NCBI RefSeq assembly: GCF_011694815.1
Contig: NZ_CP050177.1
Coordinates: 992,001-1,056,000, forward strand
Reading direction: 5' to 3'
Length of the DNA: 64,000 nt
From: Streptomyces liangshanensis
Lineage (GTDB): Bacteria; Actinomycetota; Actinomycetes; Streptomycetales; Streptomycetaceae
In this document: positions 7,778 to 17,592 of the stretch, one piece after another
Numbering within the stretch: the stretch's first letter is position 1
How the letters are laid out: each line of letters starts with the position of its first letter
Translations under genes and position numbers: made by a program
The notes under the pieces: model-generated
What the model saw: the letters and a program-made list of their open reading frames with translations, nothing else
Databases searched by the model: none
What the model was told of the DNA's origin: nothing

Positions 7778-7861
7778 GTGTCCGGAACGTAGAGCGTGTT
7801 TTGTGTCGCGTGATGGGGGTTGCCGTTGGCAAGTGGTTGCGCGCGACGTAAAACATGCAGT
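7778..7861 (-). repeat. 84-bp inverted repeat, right arm
   Basis: Inverted partner of 5845-5927; differences cluster in the inner loop. It contains the same outer stem and a perfect inner stem TTGCC-AAC-GGCAA. It lies in the 329-bp gene-free stretch 7647-7975, which holds only repeats. Confidence 0.8.
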
Positions 7862-7930
7862 GCAGGACGCGGCCCCTGGCCGACCCCCGGCGACGAGCCG
7901 AGGGTCGGATCCGGGCCGCAGCGGGCACCA

Positions 7931-7955
7931 TCAAGCCCGTCCGGCGATTGAGGAC
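7931..7955 (-). repeat. REP-like core, inverted copy
   Basis: On the minus strand this reads GTCCTCAATCGCCGGACGGG plus CTTGA, the same core as at 5743-5794 but in the opposite orientation. It lies 20 bp from the end of the glycosyltransferase gene at 7976. Confidence 0.65.
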
Positions 7956-7975
7956 AGTTGGTAAGCCGCGGCCGG

Positions 7976-9640
7976 TCAGGACAGGGACCACTTGTGGGTG
8001 CGGGACGCCCACGTGCGGGCCCTTCGGCGGGCCCCGCGCGGCAAACTCCGCCCCACCCGAAGCGCCACGCGACGCCCCCCGGGGTGGGATGCCGTCGCCG
8101 CGAGGGTGCGGCGTACCAGGGTCAGCGGGCGGGCCCCGACACCCCCTGCCGTCAGGCGGAGTTGGGCGTGCGGGCCCGCCCAGCGAGGCGCCACCACCTG
8201 GCCGCCCGCCCGCCCCACCGCCACGTGGGGGCGGGAGTGGGACGCCACCCGGGCCCGGCGGCCGACGCCGAGCATCTGGGAGTTCAGCCACACCTCGTGG
8301 TGGCCGGGCGCCAGCGGCTCCCCGCCCGACAGCAGCGCCGGGTCGATCAGGGTCTCCCCCTCCATGACCACCTGGTGGCGCCCGTCCCCCAGCGCCCGCA
8401 GCGACGGCGTCAGTTCGGCGTCCGGGTACCACCAGTGCCCGGTGGTGGTGTCCTGGAGGAGCAGTTCGCCCGCCGCGTACGCGAAGGGGTCCTCGACCTT
8501 CCAGTCCTCCGCGCCCTCGATCCCGCGCAGCAGCTCCGGGTCCAGGTACCAGTCGCCGTCGCGGCGCACGAGGCCGAGGGGTTCGCCGTCGCCGCGCACG
8601 TGGTGGACGACGACCCGTACCGCCAGCTTGCCGTCCCGCCACACCGGCGGCTCCACCGCGACCCTGGGCTTGATCCGGCGCGTCCTGGTGGCCAGCTCGA
8701 CCAGCGAGTCCAGGCGGCCTTCCTCCAGGAGGGCCGCGCGCAGCCCGGTGACGGCCGGCAGGCCCTGCCGGACGCCCGGCGGGTAGCACTCCAGCGCCAT
8801 GCGGCGGACCACGTCGAAGTACTCGGCCAGGTGCTTGCCCTTGCGCTGGAGGACACGCGGCTCGGTCACCGGCCGCAGCAGCTCCACCCGGTAGGAGCGC
8901 CGCAGCAGGTGGTCGCGCAGTTCGCCGGGCTCGGTGCCCTCGTGGATGGCCCGGACGACGGCGCGCAGGTGCCCGTAGTAGTCCGTGGCGGTCGTGGCGC
9001 CCCCGCTGTTGTTCCCGCCGTCCTCCCGGCGCACCCACTGGTAGGCCGGGTAGTCCCCGAGGATGGACACCGTCCTGGCCCGTACGTAGGCACGCGCCAT
9101 GAACAGCTGGTCCTCCAGCCGCACCCGGCCCTCGGGGAACGTGATGCCGTGTTCCCGCAGGAAGGACGTACGGAACATCTTGTGCGGGGTGAGGCTCTCC
9201 ATCAGCGGGGCGTCCTTGACGGTGCAGCGTTCAACTGTCCGTTTGAAGACGTTGCTCGGTCCCGCCATGGTGCCGAACACCTTGCCCAGCACGATGTCCG
9301 ACTGGTTGCGCTCCGCGAGCGCGAGAAGGCGTTCGAGGGATTCCGGCGCCAGTTCGTCGTCCTGGTCGACGAACTGCACGTAGGCGCCGCGGGCCAGCGC
9401 GACCCCCACGTTGCGGGGTTTGCCGGGCCAGCCGGAGTTCTCCTGGTGGTGCACGCGTACATGGGCGTGCTCGGAGGCGATCCTGTGCAGCCGGTCCGCC
9501 GAGTCGTCGGTCGACCCGTCGTTCACGAAGAGGATCTCGTAGCTGTCGGGCGACAGGGTCTGGGTGGTCAGGGACGCGGCACACCGGTCGAGGTGTTCTC
9601 CCGCGTTGTACACCGGAACGACAACACTCGCTCTGAGCAT
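7976..9640 (-). CDS. Family 2 glycosyltransferase
   Basis: 554 residues. Residues 1-210 are a GT-A fold family 2 transferase: SVVVPVYNAGEHLDRCAASL, the nucleotide-binding VNDGSTDDS (40-47), and the metal-binding D92-Q-D94-D95 in QFVDQDDELAPE. Catalytic-base candidates lie in the EDQLFMARA motif near residue 175. Beyond about 320 a long C-terminal region rich in beta-strand-like segments (VRVVVHHVRGDGEPLGLVRR, AELTPSLRALGDGRHQVV) resembles accessory beta-domains of wall teichoic-acid transferases. A cell-wall or surface polysaccharide role is an inference. No transmembrane helix is obvious. It is monocistronic, facing the repeat region. The last 50 residues are very Arg-rich. Confidence 0.88.
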   Translation of the reverse strand: MLRASVVVPVYNAGEHLDRCAASLTTQTLSPDSYEILFVNDGSTDDSADRLHRIASEHAHVRVHHQENSGWPGKPRNVGVALARGAYVQFVDQDDELAPESLERLLALAERNQSDIVLGKVFGTMAGPSNVFKRTVERCTVKDAPLMESLTPHKMFRTSFLREHGITFPEGRVRLEDQLFMARAYVRARTVSILGDYPAYQWVRREDGGNNSGGATTATDYYGHLRAVVRAIHEGTEPGELRDHLLRRSYRVELLRPVTEPRVLQRKGKHLAEYFDVVRRMALECYPPGVRQGLPAVTGLRAALLEEGRLDSLVELATRTRRIKPRVAVEPPVWRDGKLAVRVVVHHVRGDGEPLGLVRRDGDWYLDPELLRGIEGAEDWKVEDPFAYAAGELLLQDTTTGHWWYPDAELTPSLRALGDGRHQVVMEGETLIDPALLSGGEPLAPGHHEVWLNSQMLGVGRRARVASHSRPHVAVGRAGGQVVAPRWAGPHAQLRLTAGGVGARPLTLVRRTLAATASHPGGRRVALRVGRSLPRGARRRARTWASRTHKWSLS

Positions 9641-9769
9641 CGGACCTCCCTCAGCGATCCGGCCGCCGGGGGGAACCGGCGACCGGGCAGGGCTGTGGCG
9701 GGCGTCATGTCATTCCGATGATCGTATCCGCAGGGCGCCGGGTCCGCATGCGGGGCGGATACGGGCCGT

Positions 9770-9795
9770 ACGGGGACGTACGCGCACGTCCCCGT
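9770..9795 (-). terminator. Hairpin after the ABC-F gene
   Basis: ACGGGGACGT (9770-9779) pairs perfectly with ACGTCCCCGT (9786-9795) across a 6-nt loop, 20 bp downstream of the ABC-F stop on the minus strand. Confidence 0.55.
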
Positions 9796-9814
9796 TACAT
9801 CCCCGTACGTCCGC

Positions 9815-11452
9815 TCAGGATTCCGTGACCCGGCCCCCCGCCACCGTCAGGCGGCGCGTCGTGCGGACCGCGTTCAGCATGCGGCGGTCGTGGGTGACCA
9901 GGAGGAGCGTGCCGTCGTAGGAGTCCATCGCGGATTCGAGCTGCTCGATCGCGGGGAGATCGAGGTGGTTGGTCGGTTCGTCCAGGACGAGGAGGTTCAC
10001 TCCGCGGCCCTGGAGGAGGGCGAGCGCCGAGCGGGTCCGCTCCCCCGGCGACAGCGTCGTGGCCGGCCGGGACAGGTGGTGCGACTTGAGGCCGAACTTG
10101 GCGAGGAGGGTGCGGATCTCCGCCGGTTCCGTGTCGGGGACGGCCGCCCGGAAGGCGTCCAGCAGGGTGTCCTGGCCGTGGAACAGCGCGCGGGCCTGGT
10201 CGACCTCGCCGACCACCACACCGGAGCCGAGCGTCGCGTGCCCCGCGTCCAGCGGCAGACGGCCCAACAGCGCGGCCAGGAGCGTGGACTTGCCGGAGCC
10301 GTTGACGCCGGTGATGGCGACCCGGTCGCCCCGGTCGACCTGGAGCGTGACGGGCCCGAAGCGGAAGTCGCCGCGGGCGACCTGCGCGGAGTTCAGGGTC
10401 GCCACCACGGCGCCCGAGCGGTCCGCGGAGGCGATCTCCATCCGGAGTTCCCACTCCTTGCGGGGTTCCTCGACCACGTCGAGGCGCTCGATCATGCGCT
10501 GGGTCTGGCGGGCCTTCGCGGCCTGCTTCTCGGTGGACTCGGTCCGGAGGTTGCGGCCGATCTTGTCGTTGTCCGTGGCCTTGCGCCGGGCGTTCTTGAC
10601 GCCCTTCTCCATCCACGACCGCTGGGTGTGGGCGCGGGCCTCCAGGGACGACTTCTTGTCCGCGTACTCCTCGAACTCCTCGCGGGCGTGGCGCCGCGCG
10701 GTCTCGCGCTCCTCCAGGTACGCCTCGTACCCGCCGCCGAAGAGGGTGATCTTCTGCTGGACGAGGTCGAGTTCGAGCACCTTGGTGACCGTACGGACGA
10801 GGAACTCGCGGTCGTGGCTGACCACGACGACACCGGCGCGCAGTCCGGAGACGAAGGATTCGAGACGTTCGAGCCCGTCGAGGTCCAGGTCGTTCGTCGG
10901 CTCGTCCAGCAGGAAGACGTCGTAGCGGGAGAGCAGCAGGGACGCGAGGCCGGCCCGGGCGGCCTGGCCGCCGGACAGGGTGGTCATGGGCTGGTCGAGG
11001 TCGACGGTGAGGCCGAGGGAGGCGGCGACCTCCTCCGCGCGTTCGTCGAGGTCGGCGCCGCCGAGGGCGAGCCAGGTGTCCAGGCCCGTGGCGTACGCGT
11101 CGTCCGCGCCGGGGGCACCGTCCACCAGCGCCTGGGTGGCTTCGTCGAGCGCGGTCTGCGCGGCGGTGACACCGGTGCGGCGGCCCAGGAAGGCCCGTAC
11201 CGTCTCGCCGCCGCGCCGTTCCGGCTCCTGCGGGAGGTGGCCGACGGCGGCGGTCGGCGGGGAGAGCCTCAGCTCCCCCTCCTCGGGGGTGTCGAGTCCG
11301 GCGAGCAGCCGGAGCAGGGTCGACTTCCCGGCGCCGTTGGCACCGACGAGCCCGATCACGTCTCCCGGGGCGACCACGAGGTCGAGTCCGGAGAAGAGCG
11401 AGCGGTCGCCGTGTCCCGCGGCGAGGTCCTTGGCTACGAGCGTGGCAGTCAT
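9815..11452 (-). CDS. ABC-F family ATPase
   Basis: 545 residues with two ABC domains and no membrane segments, the ABC-F layout. Domain 1 has Walker A GANGAGKST (37-45), signature LSGGQAARAGLAS and Walker B VFLLDEPTNDLD. The inter-domain linker (about 225-300, EEFEEYADKKSSLEARAHTQ, KGVKNARRKATDNDK) is the P-site tRNA-interaction motif. Domain 2 has GVNGSGKST, LSPGERTRSALALLQ and LLVLDEPTNHLD. ABC-F proteins act on the ribosome, either as translation factors or antibiotic-resistance proteins; which applies here cannot be told. The ATG at 11452 starts MTATLVAKDLAAGHGDRSLF; a TAGGAT box lies 10 nt upstream on the minus strand. It is divergent from the D-amino-acid oxidase gene. Confidence 0.93.
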   Translation of the reverse strand: MTATLVAKDLAAGHGDRSLFSGLDLVVAPGDVIGLVGANGAGKSTLLRLLAGLDTPEEGELRLSPPTAAVGHLPQEPERRGGETVRAFLGRRTGVTAAQTALDEATQALVDGAPGADDAYATGLDTWLALGGADLDERAEEVAASLGLTVDLDQPMTTLSGGQAARAGLASLLLSRYDVFLLDEPTNDLDLDGLERLESFVSGLRAGVVVVSHDREFLVRTVTKVLELDLVQQKITLFGGGYEAYLEERETARRHAREEFEEYADKKSSLEARAHTQRSWMEKGVKNARRKATDNDKIGRNLRTESTEKQAAKARQTQRMIERLDVVEEPRKEWELRMEIASADRSGAVVATLNSAQVARGDFRFGPVTLQVDRGDRVAITGVNGSGKSTLLAALLGRLPLDAGHATLGSGVVVGEVDQARALFHGQDTLLDAFRAAVPDTEPAEIRTLLAKFGLKSHHLSRPATTLSPGERTRSALALLQGRGVNLLVLDEPTNHLDLPAIEQLESAMDSYDGTLLLVTHDRRMLNAVRTTRRLTVAGGRVTES

Positions 11453-11531
11453 CAGACCGTTGATCCTAACGGGGTGGTACGGGAGGGCGTCCAGGACGGC
11501 CACCCGTACCACCCTCCCGGCGGATTTCGGC

Positions 11532-11537
11532 TACGGT
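11532..11537 (+). promoter_or_regulatory. -10 box for a predicted leaderless transcript
   Basis: TACGGT 6 nt before the ATG at 11544; no Shine-Dalgarno sequence lies between them. Confidence 0.5.
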
Positions 11538-11543
11538 CCCGGC

Positions 11544-12545
11544 ATGAACGGCGATGTGATCGTGGTCGGGGGCGGGGTCATCGGACTGACCACCGCGCTG
11601 GTGCTCGCGGAGAACGGCCGCCGGGTCCGGCTGTGGACGCGCGACCCGGTCGCGCGGACCACGTCGGCGGTGGCCGGCGCGCTGTTCTGGCCGTACCGCA
11701 TCGAGCCCGAGCGGCTCGTGGGCGCGTGGCTGGAGCAGTCGCTGACCCGGTACGAGGAGATGGCGCGGCGGCCGGACGAGACGGGGGTCCGGGTGGTCCC
11801 CGGGGTGATGGCGGACACCTCGCCGGACGGCCTCGGGTCCTGGGCGTCCCGGCTCGGGGAGTTGCGCGAGGCCCGCGAGGACGAGCTGCCCGACGGCTAC
11901 CGGCAGGGGCTGCGGGCGGCCGTTCCGCTGATCGACATGCCGACCCATCTGCGGTACCTGAAGGGGCGGTTGAGGGCGGCGGGCGGCACGGTCGAGGTGC
12001 GGACGGCCACGGCGTTGCGCGAACCGGCCGCCGAGGCGCCGGTGGTGGTCAACTGCTCCGGTCTCGGGGCGCGCGAGCTGGCGGCGGACGCGTCCGTGCG
12101 GCCGGTGCGCGGGCAGTTGGTGGTGGTGGCGAACCCGGGCATCGACGAGTGGTTCGTCTCCGCCGTCGCGGGCGCCGCGGAGACGACGTACATGCTGCCG
12201 CAGCCGTACGGGGTCCTCCTCGGCGGTACGTCGACCGACAACGCCTGGGACCTGAGCGCCCATCCGGCCGACGCGGCGGCGATCGTCGCGCGCTGCGCGC
12301 GGATACGCCCCGACCTGGCGGGCGCACGGGTCCTGGAACACCGGGTGGGCCTGCGCCCGGCCCGGCCACGGGTCCGCCTGGAGGCGGTCCCGCTGCCGGG
12401 CGGCGGACGGCTGGTGCACAACTACGGCCACGGCGGCGCGGGCGTCACGGTGGCCTGGGGCTGCGCCGAGGACGCGGCACGGCTCGTGGCGGGTCCTGGC
12501 CCGGCCGGTCCGGTCAGCACTTCTCCACCGGCTGGGCGGGCGTGA
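11544..12545 (+). CDS. FAD-dependent D-amino-acid oxidase family protein
   Basis: 333 residues of the DAO family. An N-terminal Rossmann FAD site is clear ([20 protein letters not shown], GxGxxG at about 8-13), with the [15 protein letters not shown] region that follows the FAD site in DAO enzymes. The C-terminal signature [20 protein letters not shown] is diagnostic. These enzymes oxidatively deaminate D-amino acids to 2-oxo acids, ammonia and peroxide; substrate preference cannot be read. At 333 residues it matches actinobacterial members and lacks a peroxisomal tail. Its last 32 bp overlap the 3' end of the convergent M14 peptidase gene. The start at 11544 is supported by a TACGGT box 6 nt upstream. 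Confidence 0.9.
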   Translation: MNGDVIVVGGGVIGLTTALVLAENGRRVRLWTRDPVARTTSAVAGALFWPYRIEPERLVGAWLEQSLTRYEEMARRPDETGVRVVPGVMADTSPDGLGSWASRLGELREAREDELPDGYRQGLRAAVPLIDMPTHLRYLKGRLRAAGGTVEVRTATALREPAAEAPVVVNCSGLGARELAADASVRPVRGQLVVVANPGIDEWFVSAVAGAAETTYMLPQPYGVLLGGTSTDNAWDLSAHPADAAAIVARCARIRPDLAGARVLEHRVGLRPARPRVRLEAVPLPGGGRLVHNYGHGGAGVTVAWGCAEDAARLVAGPGPAGPVSTSPPAGRA

Positions 12546-13797
12546 GGTGGTAGGTGGCTCGGGCGTCCAGGAGGAGGGGGACCAGGGCGCGTCGTGACTG
12601 GCGGAGGGGGACGAAGGCGCCGGTAGTGGTCGGGGTGAAGTGGACGCCGTGCAGGGTCAGTTCGTCCTTGACGTCGTGGTACTGCGCCGCGTCCAGGCGG
12701 TAGCCGCAGGGTGGGTCCTGGAGGATCGCCGCGGGGGGCGCGGGTTCGTTGTCCGCGCCGCCGAGGTAGACGGGGCCGCGGTCGGCGAGGCCGGCGGCCC
12801 TGGCGGTGGCCGTGGCGGTCGCGATGCGGGTGCGGCGCCGGTCCGTGAAGTCGAACAGGCCGGTCAGGGCGGTGAGTTGGCTCTGCACCCGGCGGCGGTT
12901 GTTCAGCGCGGGGTCGGCCTTCTCGGCGTCGGTCACCGGGTCGGTGCGGCTCTCGATGAGCAGGCCGAGGGCGTGCTTGATCCCGGCCGCGTTGCGCAGG
13001 ATGCGTTCCTGGCCGTCGCCCGCGGTCTGGCGGATCGGATCGTCGGTGACGGGGTCGGTCCAGATGCCGTACGTACCGATGGAGAAGCCCCCGGCGCGCG
13101 CGGCGGGGCGGACGTACGCCTCGGAGAGGGTCTTCGACTCGTCGTGGACCCGGGCGTCGGTGTTGAGGTTGCGCGGCCAGAGGTCGAAGAGGTCCTTGTC
13201 GTAGTACGGCGGGGTGGCGCCGTACTCGTGCAGGTCGTAGATCACGTCGGGGCGCCGGTCGCGGATGACGGCGGCCAGCGCGCGGGCCTCGGCGGTCTTC
13301 AGCGCGATGTGGTCGCGATTGACGTCGACCCCGTCGGAGTTGCCCCGGGTGTCGGCGGCCCGCCCGTCGGGGTTGGCGGTGGGGACGACGAGCACGGTCG
13401 TACGGTCCAGGAAGCGCCGGGTGTCGCGGTCCCGCGTGTAGGCGAGGTCGCGGACCTCGGTGAGGCAGGCCTCGCGGCCCGCCGGTTCGTCGCCGTGCTG
13501 GCTGCACACCAACAGGACGGTGGTGGGGGCCCGTTCGGCGCCCACCCGGACGAGCTGGAGCGGGCGGCCCTGCGCGGTCGTCCCGATCGTGGTGAGCGAG
13601 GCGCGGTCGCTCCCCCGGTCGACGGCGGCGAGGAAGTCCTGTTCCTCGGCCTGGCCGGTCCAGCGGGCCCCGCCGCCGGTCTCGAACGGGGTGCGGGGCG
13701 GGGTGTGGGCGGCCTGGGCCGGGACGGTCGCGGTCAGGGGCATGACCAGGGCGGCCGCGGTGGCGGCGAGGGCGAGGGTACGGAAGCCGGGGACCAT
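12514..13797 (-). CDS. Secreted M14 family zinc carboxypeptidase
   Basis: 427 residues with a Sec signal (hydrophobic [20 protein letters not shown], cleavage near AQA-AHT at about 30). The M14 zinc ligands are visible: H101 and E104 in [14 protein letters not shown] and H190 in [17 protein letters not shown] and VDVNRDH (about 140-163) match substrate-binding loops of the family. Such enzymes remove C-terminal residues from peptides. The ATG at 13797 overlaps the TGA of the upstream PepX-like gene (ATGA), so the two are translationally coupled and likely act together on extracellular peptides. The 3' end overlaps the D-amino-acid oxidase gene by 32 bp on the opposite strand. Confidence 0.9.
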   Translation of the reverse strand: MVPGFRTLALAATAAALVMPLTATVPAQAAHTPPRTPFETGGGARWTGQAEEQDFLAAVDRGSDRASLTTIGTTAQGRPLQLVRVGAERAPTTVLLVCSQHGDEPAGREACLTEVRDLAYTRDRDTRRFLDRTTVLVVPTANPDGRAADTRGNSDGVDVNRDHIALKTAEARALAAVIRDRRPDVIYDLHEYGATPPYYDKDLFDLWPRNLNTDARVHDESKTLSEAYVRPAARAGGFSIGTYGIWTDPVTDDPIRQTAGDGQERILRNAAGIKHALGLLIESRTDPVTDAEKADPALNNRRRVQSQLTALTGLFDFTDRRRTRIATATATARAAGLADRGPVYLGGADNEPAPPAAILQDPPCGYRLDAAQYHDVKDELTLHGVHFTPTTTGAFVPLRQSRRALVPLLLDARATYHLTPAQPVEKC

Positions 13798-15791
13798 CAG
13801 GAGCGCTCTCCGGGGATCGGGGGTGTACGGCGGAGCTCGGCCACGCCGTCGGGGCGGGACCGGCCGGGGGCGAGGTCCGTGGGGGCCGCGCCGGTCGTGG
13901 CCCGGGTGAACGCCCGCGCGCCGCCGACGAGCGGGAGGTGCGCGGAGGTGCGGGCCAGGTCGAGGGTGAGGGTGGGCGTGGTGGACGGCGGGTCGATGAG
14001 GCCGCGGTCCGTACCGGCAACGATCAGGGCGAGCCGGTGGCCGGCCGGTACGACGTGATCGGTCGCGGCGAGGTCGACGGTGAGGGTGTACCGCTTGCCG
14101 GGGGTGAGGGGGCGGCCGTGGCCGGCCGACGCGTAGGTGCCGAGGTCGGCCCAGCCGCGGCTGAACACCGTGTGGCCGACGTCGGCGGTGCGGGGCGCGG
14201 TCTCGCGGTAGCAGGAGCTGTCGGCGGGGGTGCTCGGGCCCCAGCAGGTGCGTGCGGTGAGGGTGGTGATGCCTTCGCCCGGCGCGTTGTAGTCGCGGAT
14301 CGTGTCGGGGCCGAGGTCCACGAGGACCGCCGAGAGGTGGGCGGTCGCGGTGGACGGGGTGGCGGTGACCGTGACGGTGGAGGAGCCGGAGAGCCGCAGG
14401 TCGTGGCTGAGGGGGCGGGTCACGAACCCGGCCTTGGCGGGGGTGTCCAGGTCGATGTCCCGCGCCCAGTCGTCCTCGTCCAGGGCGGGGTCGTCGGTGA
14501 ACGCCGCGGTCGCGCCGGGCCGCGCGGGGGCGCGGCCGAGGGTGCCGGCCCCGGCGGACGGGCCCGGGGCGGGGCGCAGGGTCGTGGTGTCCGTGGTGCG
14601 GGGCGGCCACACCCGGTCGGTGGTCCACTGTCCGGGGGCGCGCTCGATGTCCGCCATGGGCGCGCGCTCGACGCCGTTGTCGTAACCGAGCAGGTAGTGG
14701 TCGAACCACCGGTGGAGGGTGTCGACCCACTCGGTGCGGCGGAAGTCGAACGGGTCGACGTGGCCGGTCTGGGAGAGCCAGATCTTGCGCTCGACGCCCG
14801 CGTCGCCGAGGGCGTCCCACCACTGGCCGAGGTGCTTCGTACGGACGTTGAGGTCCTGCATGCCGTGGACGGCGAAGACGCTGGCGGTGACGCGGTCGGC
14901 GTGCTTGACGTAGTCGCGCTCGTCCCACAGCGGGGTGAGGTCGCCGGTACGGGGGGCCTCGTCCACCAGGCGTTGCTGGACGGCCTGGCAGCGGGTGCGG
15001 GCCTCGGGGCTCTCCACGTAGTCGGAGAGCCATTCGGGGCCGGAGTCGTAGAGGGGGGCGCCCTGTTGGAAGTAGTAGTCGTACCACGAGCTGATGGCGC
15101 TGATCGGGACGATGGTCTCCAGGCCGCGGACGCCGGTGGCGGCGACGCCGTTGGCGATCGTGCCGTCGTAGCTCTTCCCGATCATGCCGGTCCTGCCGTT
15201 GGTCCAGCCGGCCGTGACGCGGGTGGTGCCGGTGCGGGTGGCGTAGGCGCGGGCGCGGCCGTTCAGCCAGTCCACGACGGCTTTGGCGGACTGGATGTCG
15301 GAGCGCCCGCCGACGTCGACGCAGCCGTCGGAGCGGTTGGTGCCGGCGAGGTCGACGGCGACGAAGGCGTAGCCGCGCGGGACGAAGTAGTTGTCGTAGT
15401 GGAGGGGGAAGGAGAGGGGGTTGCCCTCGGCGTCGTACGTCTTGCGCTGGCTCTCGTTGCCGCGTCCGCAGCAGGAGTAGTACGGGCTGGCGTCCATGAT
15501 CACGGGGACCTCGCGGCCCTGCCGGGCCGGTTCCGCGGGCCGGACGATGTCGACCGCGACGCGGTCGGACACGCCGTCGGCGTCGCCGTCGAGCCCGGTG
15601 TCCACCCAGACGGACTCGCGGACGGCGTCCGCGTAGGAGTGGACGGGCTGACTCACCTTCACCGCGTCGTGGGCCGGGCGTGGTGCGCCCTGGGCCCCGG
15701 CCGGGGTGAGCAGGACCCCCAGCAGCGCGGCGGAGGCAGCCGCGACCAGTGTTCTGTACGACCAGCGGGCTCCCCGCGCACGGATCTCCAT
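13797..15791 (-). CDS. Secreted Xaa-Pro dipeptidyl-peptidase / CocE-NonD family hydrolase
   Basis: 664 residues. Signal sequence [28 protein letters not shown], then an alpha/beta hydrolase of the PepX/CocE group. The nucleophile is Ser207 in [19 protein letters not shown] supplies the acid and TGHVDPFD the histidine. The C-terminal third is the jelly-roll domain of X-prolyl peptidases ([18 protein letters not shown]). Members release X-Pro dipeptides or hydrolyse esters; with the coupled M14 carboxypeptidase, peptide breakdown outside the cell is likely. The ATG at 15791 lacks a clear ribosome site; a TTG at 15815 is in frame but its GGGAG is too close. It is divergent from the M1 peptidase. 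Confidence 0.88.
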   Translation of the reverse strand: MEIRARGARWSYRTLVAAASAALLGVLLTPAGAQGAPRPAHDAVKVSQPVHSYADAVRESVWVDTGLDGDADGVSDRVAVDIVRPAEPARQGREVPVIMDASPYYSCCGRGNESQRKTYDAEGNPLSFPLHYDNYFVPRGYAFVAVDLAGTNRSDGCVDVGGRSDIQSAKAVVDWLNGRARAYATRTGTTRVTAGWTNGRTGMIGKSYDGTIANGVAATGVRGLETIVPISAISSWYDYYFQQGAPLYDSGPEWLSDYVESPEARTRCQAVQQRLVDEAPRTGDLTPLWDERDYVKHADRVTASVFAVHGMQDLNVRTKHLGQWWDALGDAGVERKIWLSQTGHVDPFDFRRTEWVDTLHRWFDHYLLGYDNGVERAPMADIERAPGQWTTDRVWPPRTTDTTTLRPAPGPSAGAGTLGRAPARPGATAAFTDDPALDEDDWARDIDLDTPAKAGFVTRPLSHDLRLSGSSTVTVTATPSTATAHLSAVLVDLGPDTIRDYNAPGEGITTLTARTCWGPSTPADSSCYRETAPRTADVGHTVFSRGWADLGTYASAGHGRPLTPGKRYTLTVDLAATDHVVPAGHRLALIVAGTDRGLIDPPSTTPTLTLDLARTSAHLPLVGGARAFTRATTGAAPTDLAPGRSRPDGVAELRRTPPIPGERS

Positions 15792-15967
15792 GGGGCTGCA
15801 AGGTACCCGGGTCAACTCCCGTGCGACAGGGGGCAGTCGGGGGGTGAAGGGATGTGCCGTGTCCGTCGGATGGCAATCGTGTGACGGAGGGAGCCATGAG
15901 CATGACCACGCGGGAGGCGCTGCCTACAGTCGGAGGGATCTTCGACCCCCACACCTTGGAGCTCTTC

Positions 15968-17482
15968 GTGCACCGCAGACTCATCGTCCCCGGCGTCCTG
16001 GCGGCCTCCCTCCTGCTGGCCGTCCCCGCGTCGGCCGCGGACTTCGCCCCGGGCGCGCCGGGCATCGGCGACGCCTACTACCCGGCCAGTGGCAACGGCG
16101 GGTACGACGTGTCCCACTACGACCTCCGGCTCACCTACCAGCCCGCCACGGACCTGCTCCAGGGCACGGCGACCCTGCTCACCACCGCGACGCAGAACCT
16201 CTCCCGGTTCAACCTCGACTTCGGCTTGTCAGTCGACGAGGTGCTGGTGAACGGAAAGAAGGCGGCGTTCGCGAAGAGCGGGAGCCAGGAGCTGGAGATC
16301 ACCCCGGCGACCCCGCTGAAGCAGGGCCAGTCGGCCACGGTGGTCGTACGGTACGCGGGCAAGCCCTCGTCGTTCTCGGTCGACGGCTACACCGCGTGGC
16401 AGCGCACCCCGGACGGCGGGGTCGCGGCGCAGGAGCCGGATTCCGCGGCGTGGTGGTTCCCGTCCAACGACCACCCGCTCGACAAGGCGACGTTCGACGT
16501 GTCGGTGTCGGTGCCGGACGGTACCCAGGCGATCAGCAACGGGGTGCTCCAGTCGCAGACGTCGAAGCTGGGCTGGACCCGCTACAGCTGGCGCTCGAAC
16601 AAGCCGCAGGCGACGTACCTGACCACCCTCGCGGTCGGCAGGTTCGACATCACGACGGACACGACGGCGAACGGGCTGCCGATCGTCAACGCGTACAGCA
16701 AGGACCTGGGCGACAACGCGGGCGCGGCGCGGGCGAGTGTGGAGCGCACCGGTGAGGTCGTGGACTGGTTGAGCGGTGTGTTCGGCCCGTACCCCTTCAA
16801 CGCGGTGGGCGGGTACGTGCCCAACGTGCCCAGCGGGTTCGCCCTGGAGACGCAGACCCGGGTCTTCTACAGCCCGCGGCAGTTCGCGCGCGGCTCGAAC
16901 GTCTCGGTCGTCGTGCACGAGCTGGCACACCAGTGGTACGGGGACAGTGTGTCGGTCAAGGGCTGGAAGGACATCTGGCTCAACGAGGGCTTCGCCAGCT
17001 ACAGCCAGTGGCTGTGGTCGGAGAAGGAGGGCGAGGGTACGGCGCAGGAGCTGGCCGACTACGTGTACGCGGTGCACCCGGCCGACGACCCGTTCTGGAC
17101 GGTGAAGCCGGGCGACCCGGGGCCGGAGAACCAGTTCGCGGGCGCGGTGTACGACCGGGGCGCGCTGGCGCTCCAGGCGCTGCGGAACCGGATCGGTGAC
17201 GAGGACTTCTTCGCGATCCTCAAGGGCTGGCCGGCGGAGCGGGCGTACGGGAACGCGTCGGTGGCGGACTTCGTGGCGTACGCCGAGCGGGTGTCCGGCG
17301 AGCGGCTCGGCCCGCTGTTCGACACGTGGCTGTTCCAGCCGTCGAAGCCGGCGGCGGGATCGGCGCCCGCGTCCGCCGCGTCCGCCTCCGCCTCCGCGCG
17401 GGATGCCGGGGCCGCCGCCGTCCCCGTCCCTCCCAAGTCCTGGAAGCGGATCGCCGCGACCCACTCGGTCCACGGCGGCTGA
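15968..17482 (+). CDS. Secreted M1 family metallopeptidase
   Basis: 504 residues. The GTG at 15968 is chosen because it has GGAG at 15958-15961 (6-nt spacing) and gives a clean signal peptide, [20 protein letters not shown] with cleavage near ASA-ADF. An in-frame ATG at 15896 also has a ribosome site (GGAGGGAG) but would put about 24 non-signal residues in front. Domain order: N-terminal beta-saddle, then the thermolysin-like domain with the gluzincin motif [11 protein letters not shown] (about 317) and the third zinc ligand in [10 protein letters not shown]. The exopeptidase loop is [10 protein letters not shown] rather than GAMEN. It ends in an Ala/Ser-rich linker. An aminopeptidase acting on extracellular peptides is the likely role. 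Confidence 0.9.
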   Translation: MHRRLIVPGVLAASLLLAVPASAADFAPGAPGIGDAYYPASGNGGYDVSHYDLRLTYQPATDLLQGTATLLTTATQNLSRFNLDFGLSVDEVLVNGKKAAFAKSGSQELEITPATPLKQGQSATVVVRYAGKPSSFSVDGYTAWQRTPDGGVAAQEPDSAAWWFPSNDHPLDKATFDVSVSVPDGTQAISNGVLQSQTSKLGWTRYSWRSNKPQATYLTTLAVGRFDITTDTTANGLPIVNAYSKDLGDNAGAARASVERTGEVVDWLSGVFGPYPFNAVGGYVPNVPSGFALETQTRVFYSPRQFARGSNVSVVVHELAHQWYGDSVSVKGWKDIWLNEGFASYSQWLWSEKEGEGTAQELADYVYAVHPADDPFWTVKPGDPGPENQFAGAVYDRGALALQALRNRIGDEDFFAILKGWPAERAYGNASVADFVAYAERVSGERLGPLFDTWLFQPSKPAAGSAPASAASASASARDAGAAAVPVPPKSWKRIAATHSVHGG

Positions 17483-17494
17483 CGCCCGTCACTC

Positions 17495-17527
17495 CTCCCC
17501 GCCCCCGCCACCCGCGGGGGCGGGGAG
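17495..17527 (+). terminator. Hairpin terminator after the M1 peptidase gene
   Basis: CTCCCCGCCCCCGC (17495-17508) pairs perfectly with 17514-17527 over a 5-nt loop, 12 bp past the stop. Its right edge touches the LacI operator at 17527-17538. Confidence 0.7.
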
Positions 17528-17538
17528 AAAGCGCTCTC
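17527..17538. promoter_or_regulatory. LacI-type operator upstream of the LacI gene
   Basis: GAAAGCGCTCTC differs by one base from the perfect palindrome GAGAGCGCTCTC at 20994-21005 in front of the GH81 gene. Its position 55-80 bp before the LacI start fits autoregulation. Confidence 0.7.
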
Positions 17539-17592
17539 ACGCGCGGGCGGGCCGGATACCCTGGCGTCGTACGACGGCGGGTCGAACCCGCC

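Noticed and set aside
7976..9640. Glycosyltransferase as cargo of the repeat-bounded island
   Set aside because: The gene lies outside the direct and main inverted repeats; only one REP core lies near its end.
13800..13809. GGAGCGCTCT near the end of the PepX-like gene as another LacI operator
   Set aside because: Only the core AGCGCT plus one flanking pair is palindromic and it lies inside coding sequence.
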